From contig CP012155.1 of the NCBI GenBank assembly GCA_001602415.1, positions 2,536,223 through 2,600,222 on the forward strand: DNA of 64,000 bases, in the 5' to 3' direction. Below the pieces are notes generated by a model. The model saw nothing but the letters and a program-made list of their open reading frames with translations, was not told where the DNA came from and did no database searches. Source of the DNA: Bacteroidetes bacterium UKL13-3. Lineage in GTDB: Bacteria > Bacteroidota > Bacteroidia > UKL13-3. This document shows positions 27,134 to 36,808 of the stretch, in pieces. A program made the position numbers and the translations under genes. Within the stretch, counting starts at the first letter, position 1. Every line of letters starts with the position of its first letter.

Positions 27134-28396
27134 CTATTTCACCAGATTCACCATACTCATTTCCAATCCTTTTTTCAAGAGACCGGTACGTTTGGGATTG
27201 AATTGGTTTAAGCGCATTAATGCTTGACGGATAATGACAGAAGCATCTTTAAAAATAGCTTCATCGTTTAATTCAAATCCTTCGCTCATGCAGTAGGCAA
27301 ATGTTCTGGCCATTCCACAGTTAGCGATAAAATCTGGAATTACAGCAACCTGATCATCGGCACTGTTTCCGATTGAACCTAAGAAAATTTCGGTATCGGC
27401 AAACGGCACATTGGCACCACATGAAATCACTTCCAAATCATTTGCAACCATGGTATCCAATTGCACTTGCGTGAGCATTCGGGATGCTGCTGCAGGAATA
27501 AATACTTCCGCCCCTACGCTCCATATTTTTTGATTGAGTTCATCATAATTGATAAAATCCAATCCCATTTTTTGGCACGTAGCTTTTGATAATTTATTAC
27601 CATCACGCTCAATGAATAGTTGTTTGATTTGTTCTTTCGAAAATCCTTTAGGATTAAGTAATCCACCTTCGCGATCGATGATTCCTACCACCAACACATT
27701 CATTTGTGAAAGATAATAAGCCGCTGCCGCTGCTACGTTACCCCAACCTTGAATGATACAACGTTTGTAAGCAAAATTAGGACCCCAGAAGTCGTAGAAA
27801 TGGCGAACAGCCTCAGCAACACCCCAACCGGTAATCATATCAGCAACCACATAATGTTTGGTTACATCTGGAGAGAAACGTGGATCCTCCAATATTTTGG
27901 AAACACCAGTGCGCAAATTGTTTATACGTTTTTCTTTTTCGGCTCCTTCTAGTTTAAGGTGACCAGTAACAACACCTTCCTGCGGATGCATTAATCCATA
28001 GCTTTCGGTAATAGGAATTACTTCATGAATTTCATCTACGTTTAAATCTCCTCCTGTTCCGTAGTATGCTTTTAGTATAGGTGTAACTGCTTTGTACCAG
28101 CGCTCTAATACCCCTTTTTTGCGCGAGTCAGCCGGATCAAAATTGATTCCCGATTTTGCACCACCAATAGCAGGCCCCGAAACCGTGAATTTAATTTCCA
28201 TGGTTTTAGCCAAAGATGTTACTTCGTGTTTGTTTAGTCCTTTACGCATGCGTGTTCCGCCACCAGCAGCCCCTCCGCGCAATGAATTGATAACAACCCA
28301 ACCTTCGGCTTCTGTTTCCGAATCCTTCCATTCGAATACAATTTCAGGCTGTTTTTCTTCATATCGTTTAATTAAGTTTTGAATCTGTGTACTCAT
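27134..28396 (-). CDS. Glu/Leu/Phe/Val dehydrogenase
   Basis: 420 residues. The GLFV active site is GPAIGGAKSGINFDP (catalytic Lys), with GTGGDLNVDEIHEVIPITE following. The Rossmann motif is CIIQGWGNVAAAAAYYLSQ, and EVISCGANVPFAD plus IPDFIANCGMARTFAY form the C-terminal part. It interconverts glutamate (or a branched-chain amino acid) and its 2-oxo acid with NAD(P). The GGAAGGGTRMRKGL segment is nearer to the Leu/Phe/Val-type branch than to hexameric GdhA, so amino acid specificity is left open. Confidence 0.9.
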   Translation of the reverse strand: MSTQIQNLIKRYEEKQPEIVFEWKDSETEAEGWVVINSLRGGAAGGGTRMRKGLNKHEVTSLAKTMEIKFTVSGPAIGGAKSGINFDPADSRKKGVLERWYKAVTPILKAYYGTGGDLNVDEIHEVIPITESYGLMHPQEGVVTGHLKLEGAEKEKRINNLRTGVSKILEDPRFSPDVTKHYVVADMITGWGVAEAVRHFYDFWGPNFAYKRCIIQGWGNVAAAAAYYLSQMNVLVVGIIDREGGLLNPKGFSKEQIKQLFIERDGNKLSKATCQKMGLDFINYDELNQKIWSVGAEVFIPAAASRMLTQVQLDTMVANDLEVISCGANVPFADTEIFLGSIGNSADDQVAVIPDFIANCGMARTFAYCMSEGFELNDEAIFKDASVIIRQALMRLNQFNPKRTGLLKKGLEMSMVNLVK

Positions 28397-28408
28397 ATTT
28401 TTTTACAT

Positions 28409-28436
28409 AAAAACGCCCATCCTTTTGGGACGGGCG
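28409..28436 (-). terminator. intrinsic terminator after the large T9SS gene
   Basis: On the minus strand CGCCCGTCCC, a loop of AAAA and GGATGGGCG are followed by TTTTT. It lies 48 bp after the stop at 28484 and ahead of the dehydrogenase start at 28396. Confidence 0.8.
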
Positions 28437-28483
28437 AATTTAGTATTATTCACGCTAATGAGAATGACTATTATCAGTCACAC

Positions 28484-31400
28484 TTATTCTTTGGTAAGTT
28501 TAACTCTTATATCCTCTCCACTTTGGTTTGTAATCTTCATGATGTAAACACCAGCTGAAAGACTACGAACATCAAGCTTATGAGTAATTCCTGACCCTTG
28601 TTGTTGTAGCACCTCTCGCCCATTTACATTTATCACAACAACTTGTGTTATGGGTTGGGTATGTTCAATCATAACATATTCGGTTGCCGGAATAGGATAT
28701 ACTTTTATGCCGGTAGTGCTTAACTCATCTATTAAAATGTATTCTACTTTTGAGTAAGATACCGCTTCATCCATATCCACCTGTTTTAAGCGATAATAGT
28801 TTGAGCGAACAGGTTGTTCATCTATAAACATATAATTGATTAATGTATGTGTATTACCTCCTGCAGCTACCGTTCCTATTGTGTAGTATTGCTTACCATC
28901 GACCGAACGCTCCACTTCAAAGTGCTTACTGTTGGTTTCTTGTGCTGTTGCCCAATGCAATTCAACTTGTTTGTTGGCTGTTTTGTTCGCTGTAAAATGC
29001 AACAGTTTTACCGGTAATGCCGATGAGTTTCCAACCACAATATAAAACCTGCTCATTCCCTGGCTGGCTGCTACTCCACTTACAATAGTAAAGTTGTAGG
29101 TACTGGCAATCTTTAAATCCGTTACGGTATTTGTATAGGTATCAAACAACCACACATTGTCGGCAACGGCAATCATATTGTTATTGCTAAATACAAGTTT
29201 ATACAAGCCTGCTGATCCACTCACATTGAGTTTAATCGTATCAACAGTATTGGCAACAGGGCGGCAACTAAATGCCAGCTGCTCACCATCGTTTCCGTAT
29301 GCGCTAATTGTAACTGCTCCGGGGAGTTTACGAACATCATACGAATCAAAGTTGGCTGTAGCCCCTGTTAGGTATTTAATAGAAGCATCATCCCACGTTA
29401 TAGAATCGTAATACAACTGAATATTAAATCCTTCATTTTCGTTGGTTTTAAATAGTGCTGCTTCAGTCCCATTTTTGTATTGTTCTTTTAATATTAACGC
29501 TGGTGAAGCTGCATAAGCTTTTACCCAAAAACTTGCTCCGGCAGGTATTATACCACCCGTCAAACTACCCCCCTCCGACTTTGCATTGTAGGATGAGTAA
29601 CCTCCATTTTGCGCATTTAGCACCCAAATGGTTGGATCAATCTTCATACAGCTTGCTGTATTTGAGTCGGCAGTATAAAAGTCTTTCCAGTTATAAGGTG
29701 AAGCATAAGGATTGGCAACTAAATTCCACCCATCGTTGGCATTTATTGTTGTTGAAGTAAAACTTACCGGCAAGGTAATATTTCCTTGGTGTGGCACCCC
29801 AACCAAATCTAGCGTTACTGCGTTTTGATCGGTAACTGCTCCAGTTAAACGACCAGTGTTGCTTCTATCGCCTCTTATAAATATACGGTAGCCTCTACCT
29901 GATACAATAGTATCGGTAGTATTGGTAGCGGCAGTCCATCCATTATTTATACCTCCTGTTGCAGTTTCATTATATGAAAATACACTTGCAGCATTTGAAC
30001 CTGTTGCGTCAAACCCATTAGTTGATCCTCCTGCTCCTGTTACAAACGTTTCATTTTTCCAATCGGCTAGTGTGGTATTTTGCACGCTACTTCCTAAAAA
30101 GCGCCACCTGCGGGCAACTGGTGGTATGTATCGCTGCACAGTTACATTTCCTGTAATGTATGAACACGTTGTACATCCACCGCTAGCAATACGAGCCGTT
30201 CCACTTGCGTTTGATACCAATATTAAGTTACCATTAGATGCCAGTGTTCCAGCTGTTGGTGTAACCGTTCCAGATACTTGCAATGTATTACCTAATGTTA
30301 TGGTTCCACCTGTACGGTTATATGTTAAGTTGGCTAATCGGTTGGTTGTGCCAGGTGTGGTTTGATCAACAAACAAGGTGACATTGCCAGATCCTCCCAT
30401 TGTTAGTACAGATGACCCATTTGAGGAAAGGCTGTTAGCAGCACTTCCCGAAAATGTCCCATTGAGGGTAAGAGTGTTGCTTCCCACAATTAGTTTACCA
30501 ATATTCAACTCAAGGGAACCTCCAACTGTAATATTGCCATTCATTATAACGTTGTTGGCATTGTTTATGGCAATATTACCATAGGTTCCATTGCTTCCCA
30601 AAATGTTTTGTGTTGCTGTGCCATTAAGTGTTAATCTTCCTGCACCAACAAACGATCCTTGGCAATTGATATTGCCCGATACCTGCAAGTTGCCTAGGCC
30701 AGAAAGGGTAATGGTTGCGCCTGCTTCTACGCCAATAATGCTTCGTACTTGATAAGTATTAGAAACCGTCATTGCATTGGTAGCCGCAGCAGGAATATAA
30801 ATATCACTGGTAGCCGTTGGTAGTTTGTTGTTTTTCCAATTGTCTACATCTGTGTATTCATTACTCTTAGCACCCGACCAGATACATAAATCGAATATTT
30901 CATAATACGCACCTTGGTTTTGCTCGAGTGCTTGGCGGTCGGTGGTGGAGAGGGCTGTGCCAAAGACAATTGCCTCCGAAACTGCCGCAGTTCCTAACGC
31001 ACTTAAGGTAAATAAAGATGGGGCATCGGGAAGTTGAAAACTAACTGTTTTATTGCCGTCTATTTGTACGCCATTTTTGAACACCTGCAAAGCTGTACCA
31101 GTTTGGCGAACGGTGTGGGTTGTTAATGTGGTTGTAGAGGGTGACGATGCAGGCCCATAATTATTAAATACCTGCCTTATAGAACTGAAAAATGAGTCAT
31201 AAGCCCTTCCATCTTGCCAAGGGGCATGATTGTTAACACCACCTGCTTGAAACCTAAAACCGTGCGCTCCTGCATTACCTGTAAGTTGCCTAAACACAAA
31301 AACACCAGTGGCACTTGTGAGGCCAGTAAAGGGCGCGCTGATTGGCAAAGTCTGATCCTGAATTGACTGGGCTACTGTTGGTCTGCCATTCTGTGTCTCT

Positions 31401-32314
31401 ATTGTACCATTGATAACAATTTGTGGTTGTCCTGCTGCCGTTGTCTGCGTAGCATTTCTTCCATTGCCTGATTGGTCATACCAAGTTCTTACAAAGCCGT
31501 TACCATTGCCCACAAAACTAAGCAGCGCCTCTGCGTCAAGTTCACCAATCGCAGCAACCGTTTCAGGAACATTGCGCTGCAAAAGCGGACGGGCGTTGCC
31601 AATTGCTTGCTCCACATTGGCTGCATAGAAGCGCATGGTGAAATCAACCACCGTGCCAGTAGTAACAAAAACACGCCAAATCGGCTGAACATAGGCCGCA
31701 CTATCTGGGGCAACCCCAATAGCTGCGCTGCGTTGGAGTGCTGCTGTAGCAGGGGGAACTGTGGATGATGCAGCAACGATGAAAGCTCCAGTCGCACTAA
31801 AAAACAAGGCATCCACCTGATAAAGAGTGGTTGTCGGTGGCGTGCCAGCCAAAAGCCGATAACCTACCGAAGCCGTGTAATTCAAGCCAAGCGTAACTGG
31901 TGCGTGCAAAGCCGAATTGAAAACACCACGCGCACCATGCCCAAGGGTCAGAAAAGCCCCACTCCCTGCCGTGCCTTGCCAGCGCACATCTACGTAGGGT
32001 TGTCCAAACTCTGTGCCAGTGCCAACGGTGGTCATGGTTACGCCACTAGCAGATTGTCCAGTATTATTATTAATCGGTATAGCTGCAAGGTTGGTGCGTG
32101 TTTGCGTTGCCGTAGCAAACCCGATATCAGCCTCGAAGTTATTACTCGACCTGCGCACACGAATTGCTGAACCAGTATACGAAGTACTTAACTTACGCAA
32201 TGAGTATGCCGCAGCCGCAGGAGTACCTGAGGTTAAACCAAGATTGTCCAAGGGGTTTTGTCCAAAAGCTGTAATAGACAAAACAAGTAAAATAGCCATT
32301 AAACTTTTAAACAT
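28484..32314 (-). CDS. large secreted adhesin-like protein with T9SS type A sorting domain
   Basis: 1276 residues from Met near 32314, giving signal peptide MFKSLMAILLVLSITAFGQ; the frame opens at 32353. Near the N-terminus an arabinofuranosidase-B-like lectin/catalytic-type module begins (AAYSLRKLSTSYTGSAIRVR) and resumes with DAEALLSFVGNGNGFVRTWY and DQSGNGRNATQ. A beta-rich segment of about 170 residues is inserted between. The middle is a long repeat-like beta-helix region rich in G, N, T and S. The C-terminal part has a fibronectin-like segment (VELHWATAQETNSKHFEVER) and a sorting domain (IKVYPIPATEYVMIEHTQ to SAGVYIMKITNQ). Likely surface adhesion or polysaccharide binding. Confidence 0.85.
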   Translation of the reverse strand: MFKSLMAILLVLSITAFGQNPLDNLGLTSGTPAAAAYSLRKLSTSYTGSAIRVRRSSNNFEADIGFATATQTRTNLAAIPINNNTGQSASGVTMTTVGTGTEFGQPYVDVRWQGTAGSGAFLTLGHGARGVFNSALHAPVTLGLNYTASVGYRLLAGTPPTTTLYQVDALFFSATGAFIVAASSTVPPATAALQRSAAIGVAPDSAAYVQPIWRVFVTTGTVVDFTMRFYAANVEQAIGNARPLLQRNVPETVAAIGELDAEALLSFVGNGNGFVRTWYDQSGNGRNATQTTAAGQPQIVINGTIETQNGRPTVAQSIQDQTLPISAPFTGLTSATGVFVFRQLTGNAGAHGFRFQAGGVNNHAPWQDGRAYDSFFSSIRQVFNNYGPASSPSTTTLTTHTVRQTGTALQVFKNGVQIDGNKTVSFQLPDAPSLFTLSALGTAAVSEAIVFGTALSTTDRQALEQNQGAYYEIFDLCIWSGAKSNEYTDVDNWKNNKLPTATSDIYIPAAATNAMTVSNTYQVRSIIGVEAGATITLSGLGNLQVSGNINCQGSFVGAGRLTLNGTATQNILGSNGTYGNIAINNANNVIMNGNITVGGSLELNIGKLIVGSNTLTLNGTFSGSAANSLSSNGSSVLTMGGSGNVTLFVDQTTPGTTNRLANLTYNRTGGTITLGNTLQVSGTVTPTAGTLASNGNLILVSNASGTARIASGGCTTCSYITGNVTVQRYIPPVARRWRFLGSSVQNTTLADWKNETFVTGAGGSTNGFDATGSNAASVFSYNETATGGINNGWTAATNTTDTIVSGRGYRIFIRGDRSNTGRLTGAVTDQNAVTLDLVGVPHQGNITLPVSFTSTTINANDGWNLVANPYASPYNWKDFYTADSNTASCMKIDPTIWVLNAQNGGYSSYNAKSEGGSLTGGIIPAGASFWVKAYAASPALILKEQYKNGTEAALFKTNENEGFNIQLYYDSITWDDASIKYLTGATANFDSYDVRKLPGAVTISAYGNDGEQLAFSCRPVANTVDTIKLNVSGSAGLYKLVFSNNNMIAVADNVWLFDTYTNTVTDLKIASTYNFTIVSGVAASQGMSRFYIVVGNSSALPVKLLHFTANKTANKQVELHWATAQETNSKHFEVERSVDGKQYYTIGTVAAGGNTHTLINYMFIDEQPVRSNYYRLKQVDMDEAVSYSKVEYILIDELSTTGIKVYPIPATEYVMIEHTQPITQVVVINVNGREVLQQQGSGITHKLDVRSLSAGVYIMKITNQSGEDIRVKLTKE

Positions 32315-32507
32315 TTTTTTAATGATTTTAGCACGCAATATACACATATACATTACACAACACCAAACTATTATACTAAAGGTGGTTTTAACCCAAATTA
32401 TGCATTAAAAAAAATGTAAGTAGCAGAATTTTTAGGCACAGTATCAAAAAGTGCATTTAACCACCTTCGTTTTTCACCCGTTGCGCTGATTTTTAGAGTG
32501 GTTATTC

Positions 32508-33381
32508 TCGCCTGTTGTCGCGGACGTTTCGTCCGTGACTTGTAAATATCACCGCAAGAATAAAACGTTTATTGGAGGCTTTCTTTTTTGAATCGTCAGA
32601 CTCCGATTGGGACTTCTCTTCGTTATTTCGTTTGTTTTGTCCTTGGTCGTTCTAATGCACACGGAATGCACGTCCTCGTGAACAGGGGGTGGATGATAGA
32701 GATGCTAAAACAATTACCAATATGGCTAAAGACCTTTTCGGAAAACTATTTGGAGATAAGGGATATATCTCAAAAGCATTGAGTGATCTGCTTTTTGGCA
32801 ACGGTATACAACTCATTACAGCTGTAAGAAGAAACATGAAATCTAAAGCATTGAGCAATGAAGAGAAACTTCTTTTAAGGAAACGGTCCGTGATTGAAAC
32901 CGTAAATGATGAGTTAAAAAACATTTGTCAAGTTGAACATACAAGACATCGCTCTATCAGCGGTTTTCTTCTTAATATTATGAGTGCAATTGCTGCGTAT
33001 TCTTTCTTTCCTAAAAAACCTTCCATCAAAAAAGATATTGAGGAAACAAACCCTCAGCTTATCAAGCAACTTGAACAACAATTGACATTAGCTGCTTAAA
33101 CCGAACTCAGGTTAATTGCCTAAAACAGGCAACTAGGCCGCGCATTGCCCAAAACCTAAAACAACACACAAAAGTTACCAGCCTGCAAAACAAAAAGCAC
33201 AAAAAAAGCGCATTAAAGCGCTAAAAAAGTAAAGCTGCACCAACTAAAAATACACCCACCAAGCAGCCAAAAATAATCCCAAACATTCAAAACACATAAC
33301 TCGCAAAAAACCCCGTCACGCTTCAGTCAACACACGCTTAAATCGAAGTGGGTACACTTCGTTTAAGCGCTATTTGTTAGC
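32508..33381. repeat. long direct repeat, copy 1 (874 bp), flanking the restriction-modification genes
   Basis: Nearly identical to 35936-36808. I see three differences: one extra G in the G-run at 32684-32689, G/A giving MAKD versus MTKD in the IS982 fragment, and CGCAAAA versus CGCGAAAA near 33303. The repeat contains a palindrome GTCGCGGACG-TTT-CGTCCGTGAC (one mispair), an IS982 transposase fragment, hairpin TTGCCT-AAAAC-AGGCAA, and hairpin GCTTAAATCGAAGTG / CACTTCGTTTAAGC at 33336-33368 with a bulged T. It ends exactly at TTGTTAGC, an attC-like core. Confidence 0.95.
32689..33099 (+). pseudogene. IS982-family transposase, C-terminal fragment (copy 1)
   Basis: About 136 codons, VDDRDAKTITNMAKDLFGK onward, covering the middle and last catalytic parts of the DDE domain (FGDKGYIS with the second Asp; RSVIETVNDELKN with the Glu). 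The N-terminal half, about 150 residues with the first Asp, is missing. Upstream DNA is unrelated, and in this copy an extra G also shifts the frame. GAACTCAGGTTAA just after the stop is probably the surviving terminal inverted repeat. Confidence 0.85.
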
Positions 33382-33485
33382 AGCTGCCCTTCTTTCTGTC
33401 GTCCGTTGATAATTATTCATTTTTAAAGGTCGAAAGTTAGCTAAAATAAAGTAAATTTGTCCACATAACATTAAGTTTATTGTCA

Positions 33486-34577
33486 ATGAAAATAGTCTCA
33501 TTTTTTGCAGGTGCTGGCGGTCTAGATTTAGGCTTTGAAAACGCTGGTTTTGATGTCGTTTGGGCAAACGAATACGACAAAGAAATTTGGGAAACGTTTG
33601 AGAAAAACCATAAAAAAACTGTCTTAGATAGAAGAAGTATTGTTGATATTCCGTCAAGTGAAGTTCCTGATTGTGATGGTATAATTGGAGGTCCGCCTTG
33701 TCAAAGTTGGTCAGAAGCAGGTTCAAAACGTGGAATAGCTGATAAAAGGGGTCAGTTGTTTTATGAGTTTATGAGAATACTTGCGGATAAAAAACCGAAA
33801 TTTTTCTTGGCTGAAAATGTGTCGGGAATGCTGTTACCTGCCCACAAAGAAGCGTTGTCGAACATAAAGCAAATGTTTACTGACATTGGTTATGATTTGT
33901 CGTTTGAGTTGTTGAATGTTTCTGATTACGGTGTCCCACAAGATAGAAAACGTGTTTTCTTTATTGGCTACAGAAAAGATTTGGGAATAAAATTCACGTT
34001 TCCGAAACCTACAACACTTGAAAGTAAAGTAACACTTGATAAAGTCATTAGCGATTTGAAAGATAATGTCCTACCTGCCAAGGAAGGAAATTATACCAAT
34101 GGAGATAAATGTAAAGTCGTAAATCACGAATATATGATTGGTGGTTTCTCGTCTATTTTTATGTCGCGGAACAGAGTTAGGTCGTGGGATGAAGTTTCTT
34201 TTACAATTCAAGCAGGTGGTCGCCACGCACCGTTACACCCACAAGCACCAAAAATGAAATTTATTGAGCAAAATATTCGAGAGTTTGTAAAGGGAAAAGA
34301 AAGTTTATATAGAAGGTTAAGTGTTCGTGAATGTGCAAGAATACAAACCTTTCCAGATGATTTTGTTTTTCATTATGATAGTGTAGTGGCTGGTTATAAA
34401 ATGATTGGTAATGCTGTCCCAGTTAAGATGGCTGAAGTTTTAGGACGAAAAATTCTTGACGACTTAAAAAGTATTAAGCCGTCTAAAAAGATTGCTGCTA
34501 ATGGTTTTGCAGATGCTCTTAATGGAAATCTTGTCCGTGAAAAAATGAATGAAATAGTAAACAGTATTACAGTATAA
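33486..34577 (+). CDS. DNA (cytosine-5) methyltransferase, M.HaeIII-like
   Basis: 363 residues from ATG 33486. All C5-MTase motifs are present: [17 protein letters not shown] (I, AdoMet binding), [13 protein letters not shown] (IV, catalytic Cys), [11 protein letters not shown] (VI), [17 protein letters not shown] (VIII), and [14 protein letters not shown] with [14 protein letters not shown] (IX-X). [20 protein letters not shown] in the recognition region closely resembles M.HaeIII, so GGCC is the likely target (inference). The stop TAA overlaps the ATG of the nuclease gene (TAATG). The pair lies between 0.87-kb direct repeats. Confidence 0.94.
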   Translation: MKIVSFFAGAGGLDLGFENAGFDVVWANEYDKEIWETFEKNHKKTVLDRRSIVDIPSSEVPDCDGIIGGPPCQSWSEAGSKRGIADKRGQLFYEFMRILADKKPKFFLAENVSGMLLPAHKEALSNIKQMFTDIGYDLSFELLNVSDYGVPQDRKRVFFIGYRKDLGIKFTFPKPTTLESKVTLDKVISDLKDNVLPAKEGNYTNGDKCKVVNHEYMIGGFSSIFMSRNRVRSWDEVSFTIQAGGRHAPLHPQAPKMKFIEQNIREFVKGKESLYRRLSVRECARIQTFPDDFVFHYDSVVAGYKMIGNAVPVKMAEVLGRKILDDLKSIKPSKKIAANGFADALNGNLVREKMNEIVNSITV

Positions 34578-35548
34578 TGGCAAAAGTTGCAAGTCAAACG
34601 ATAAATGGAAAAGCCTTTGAATATGCGTTATTGAAAGAGTTTTTAGAACGGCTGAAAGCCGTTACAACCGTTTCGGTTATTGAAAATGACCCTTACAAAA
34701 CTGCATTGAAATGCTTTTTAAGTTTTAGCGAAAAGGATAAAAGTCATTACAGTTTGGTGGCAAGTTTTGCGGTCAATTTTTTACTTGATATTGAGCCACG
34801 GTTATCAAATGGAATAAGTGATAAAGATATTTTACAACTTGAAATCGTGTCTGATAAAGAGGGTCAAACTGGCGATGTTCGTGATGTTTTAGCGATTAGG
34901 TCATTGCAGAAATGGGAGATAGGGATTTCTGCTAAAAATAATCACAGAGCCGTTAAACATTCTCGATTGTCAAATGATATTGATTTTGGCAAAAAGTGGT
35001 TAGGCTTTCCTTGTTCGGTTGAATATTTCAATGATGTCAAGCCAGTATTTGACAACTTAGCGAAGCTAAGAACAGCAAGTAAAGCAACTCAAAAATGGGA
35101 TACATTAGGAGATTATCATACGTCTGTTTATGTCCCGATTTTAGATGCGTTTAAAAAAGAGTTGTTGCGTCTTGATGCTGAAAATACTGGTGTTGTTGCA
35201 GAAAAACTGATTGAATATTTAATTGGCAACCAAGATTTTTACAAAGTCATAAAAGGCAGTAATAAAGTCGAAATTCAGGCATATAATTTACACGGAACTT
35301 TGAATTTGCCTTTTGAAAATGTCAAGCCTAAAGCAAAAGTTCCAAAGTTAAAATTACCAAGTCGCTTAATTGAAGTTGTCTATCAAGAAAATTCAAAAAC
35401 AACTTTGTTGGTCACTTTGAATGAAGGTTGGCAAATTTCTTTTCGTATTCACAATGCAAGTTCCCGAATTGAGCCGTCATTAAAGTTCGATATTAATTTG
35501 GTGTCTGCACCACATTCTCTTTTCACAAATCAGCTGTTTATCGGTTAG
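34577..35548 (+). CDS. type II restriction endonuclease, HaeIII family
   Basis: 323 residues. NGKAFEYALLKEFLERL, then the segment GQTGDVRDVLAIRSLQKWEI, then GISAKNNHRAVKHSRLSNDI, then FGKKWLGFPCSVEYFNDVKP are recognisably like R.HaeIII. D-x(n)-E-x-S-x-K within DVRDVLAIRS...WEIGISAK would be the metal-binding core. Expected to cut GGCC, protected by the adjacent methyltransferase. Translationally coupled to it by TAATG. Plus-strand orientation is opposite to most neighbouring cassette genes. Confidence 0.88.
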   Translation: MAKVASQTINGKAFEYALLKEFLERLKAVTTVSVIENDPYKTALKCFLSFSEKDKSHYSLVASFAVNFLLDIEPRLSNGISDKDILQLEIVSDKEGQTGDVRDVLAIRSLQKWEIGISAKNNHRAVKHSRLSNDIDFGKKWLGFPCSVEYFNDVKPVFDNLAKLRTASKATQKWDTLGDYHTSVYVPILDAFKKELLRLDAENTGVVAEKLIEYLIGNQDFYKVIKGSNKVEIQAYNLHGTLNLPFENVKPKAKVPKLKLPSRLIEVVYQENSKTTLLVTLNEGWQISFRIHNASSRIEPSLKFDINLVSAPHSLFTNQLFIG

Positions 35549-35593
35549 TTTTTGTCTGCTCGTTTGTTGGAGTGTGGTCGTCAATAGGCTTGC

Positions 35594-35725
35594 TTATAAC
35601 GTTTTCGGGCTTGGCGAAGGTGGCGATTTTCACCACAAATGTTGATGCGGAGAACTAAACTTTGATTAACCACAAATGTGTCTGCGGAGCACTGAACCGC
35701 CACTTTTGCCAAGCCCGTGTTGAAC
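35594..35725. repeat. attC-like palindromic site 1
   Basis: The left end TTATAACG and right end GTTGAAC enclose paired arms: CGGGCTTGGC with GCCAAGCCCG (perfect), and GTGGCG with CGCCAC. Starts 46 bp after the HaeIII-like gene stop. The right core fits the GTTRRRY consensus of integron attC sites exactly. Confidence 0.7.
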
Positions 35726-35815
35726 TAAACCTGCGGTAGCATTTCATTGCAAAATAGGATAAACTTTGTAAGAAATAAAATCAAAACAATAAAGTTATGA
35801 CATTAAAAAAAACAC

Positions 35816-35965
35816 AACATCAACAATTGTACATCAAGCAAAGTTATCGGTAATAGGCTTTAGCCAAGCTTACGATTATTTTTTAGAGCAGGTAATGGTA
35901 AAACAATTAAGCAAAGGATTGTTAACCAACTATGGTCGCCTGTTGTCGCGGACGTTTCGTCCGTG
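35816..35965 (+). other. unidentified coding fragment between site 1 and direct repeat 2
   Basis: An open frame without a start, reading VHQAKLSVIGFSQAYDYFLE then QVMVKQLSKGLLTNYG, runs into the direct repeat and stops. It looks like the start of a transposase or other gene cut by the repeat border at 35936. The rest of the 250 bp before the repeat shows nothing I can name. Confidence 0.3.
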
Positions 35966-36808
35966 ACTTGTAAATATCACCGCAAGAATAAAACGTTTAT
36001 TGGAGGCTTTCTTTTTTGAATCGTCAGACTCCGATTGGGACTTCTCTTCGTTATTTCGTTTGTTTTGTCCTTGGTCGTTCTAATGCACACGGAATGCACG
36101 TCCTCGTGAACAGGGGTGGATGATAGAGATGCTAAAACAATTACCAATATGACTAAAGACCTTTTCGGAAAACTATTTGGAGATAAGGGATATATCTCAA
36201 AAGCATTGAGTGATCTGCTTTTTGGCAACGGTATACAACTCATTACAGCTGTAAGAAGAAACATGAAATCTAAAGCATTGAGCAATGAAGAGAAACTTCT
36301 TTTAAGGAAACGGTCCGTGATTGAAACCGTAAATGATGAGTTAAAAAACATTTGTCAAGTTGAACATACAAGACATCGCTCTATCAGCGGTTTTCTTCTT
36401 AATATTATGAGTGCAATTGCTGCGTATTCTTTCTTTCCTAAAAAACCTTCCATCAAAAAAGATATTGAGGAAACAAACCCTCAGCTTATCAAGCAACTTG
36501 AACAACAATTGACATTAGCTGCTTAAACCGAACTCAGGTTAATTGCCTAAAACAGGCAACTAGGCCGCGCATTGCCCAAAACCTAAAACAACACACAAAA
36601 GTTACCAGCCTGCAAAACAAAAAGCACAAAAAAAGCGCATTAAAGCGCTAAAAAAGTAAAGCTGCACCAACTAAAAATACACCCACCAAGCAGCCAAAAA
36701 TAATCCCAAACATTCAAAACACATAACTCGCGAAAAACCCCGTCACGCTTCAGTCAACACACGCTTAAATCGAAGTGGGTACACTTCGTTTAAGCGCTAT
36801 TTGTTAGC
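35936..36808. repeat. long direct repeat, copy 2 (873 bp)
   Basis: Same content and order as copy 1, offset 3428 bp before and 3427 bp after the G-run. Left flank is the unidentified fragment; right border is again GTTAGC, after which the sequence becomes the 3' end of the HD/HSP90-type gene. The hairpin copy is at 36763-36795. Confidence 0.95.
36116..36526 (+). pseudogene. IS982-family transposase, C-terminal fragment (copy 2)
   Basis: Identical to copy 1 except Met-Thr-Lys for Met-Ala-Lys at the MAKD position, and four instead of five G just upstream. A TGA stands three codons before VDDRDAK in this frame, so here too the N-terminal half is gone. Confidence 0.85.

Noticed and set aside
32379-32467. 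Inverted repeat AAGGTGGTT / AACCACCTT upstream of the adhesin gene
   Set aside because: Arms of 9 bp with about 70 bp between them; could be chance, and no element or regulator can be tied to it.
32652-32924. Minus-strand ORFs inside the IS982 fragments (also 35977-36351)
   Set aside because: They are antisense to a recognisable transposase fragment and have no protein features of their own.
32508-36808. Composite transposon made of two IS982 copies
   Set aside because: Both IS982 genes lack the N-terminal half and the left terminal repeat, and the identity extends about 280 bp past the right end of the IS fragment. A segmental duplication fits better.
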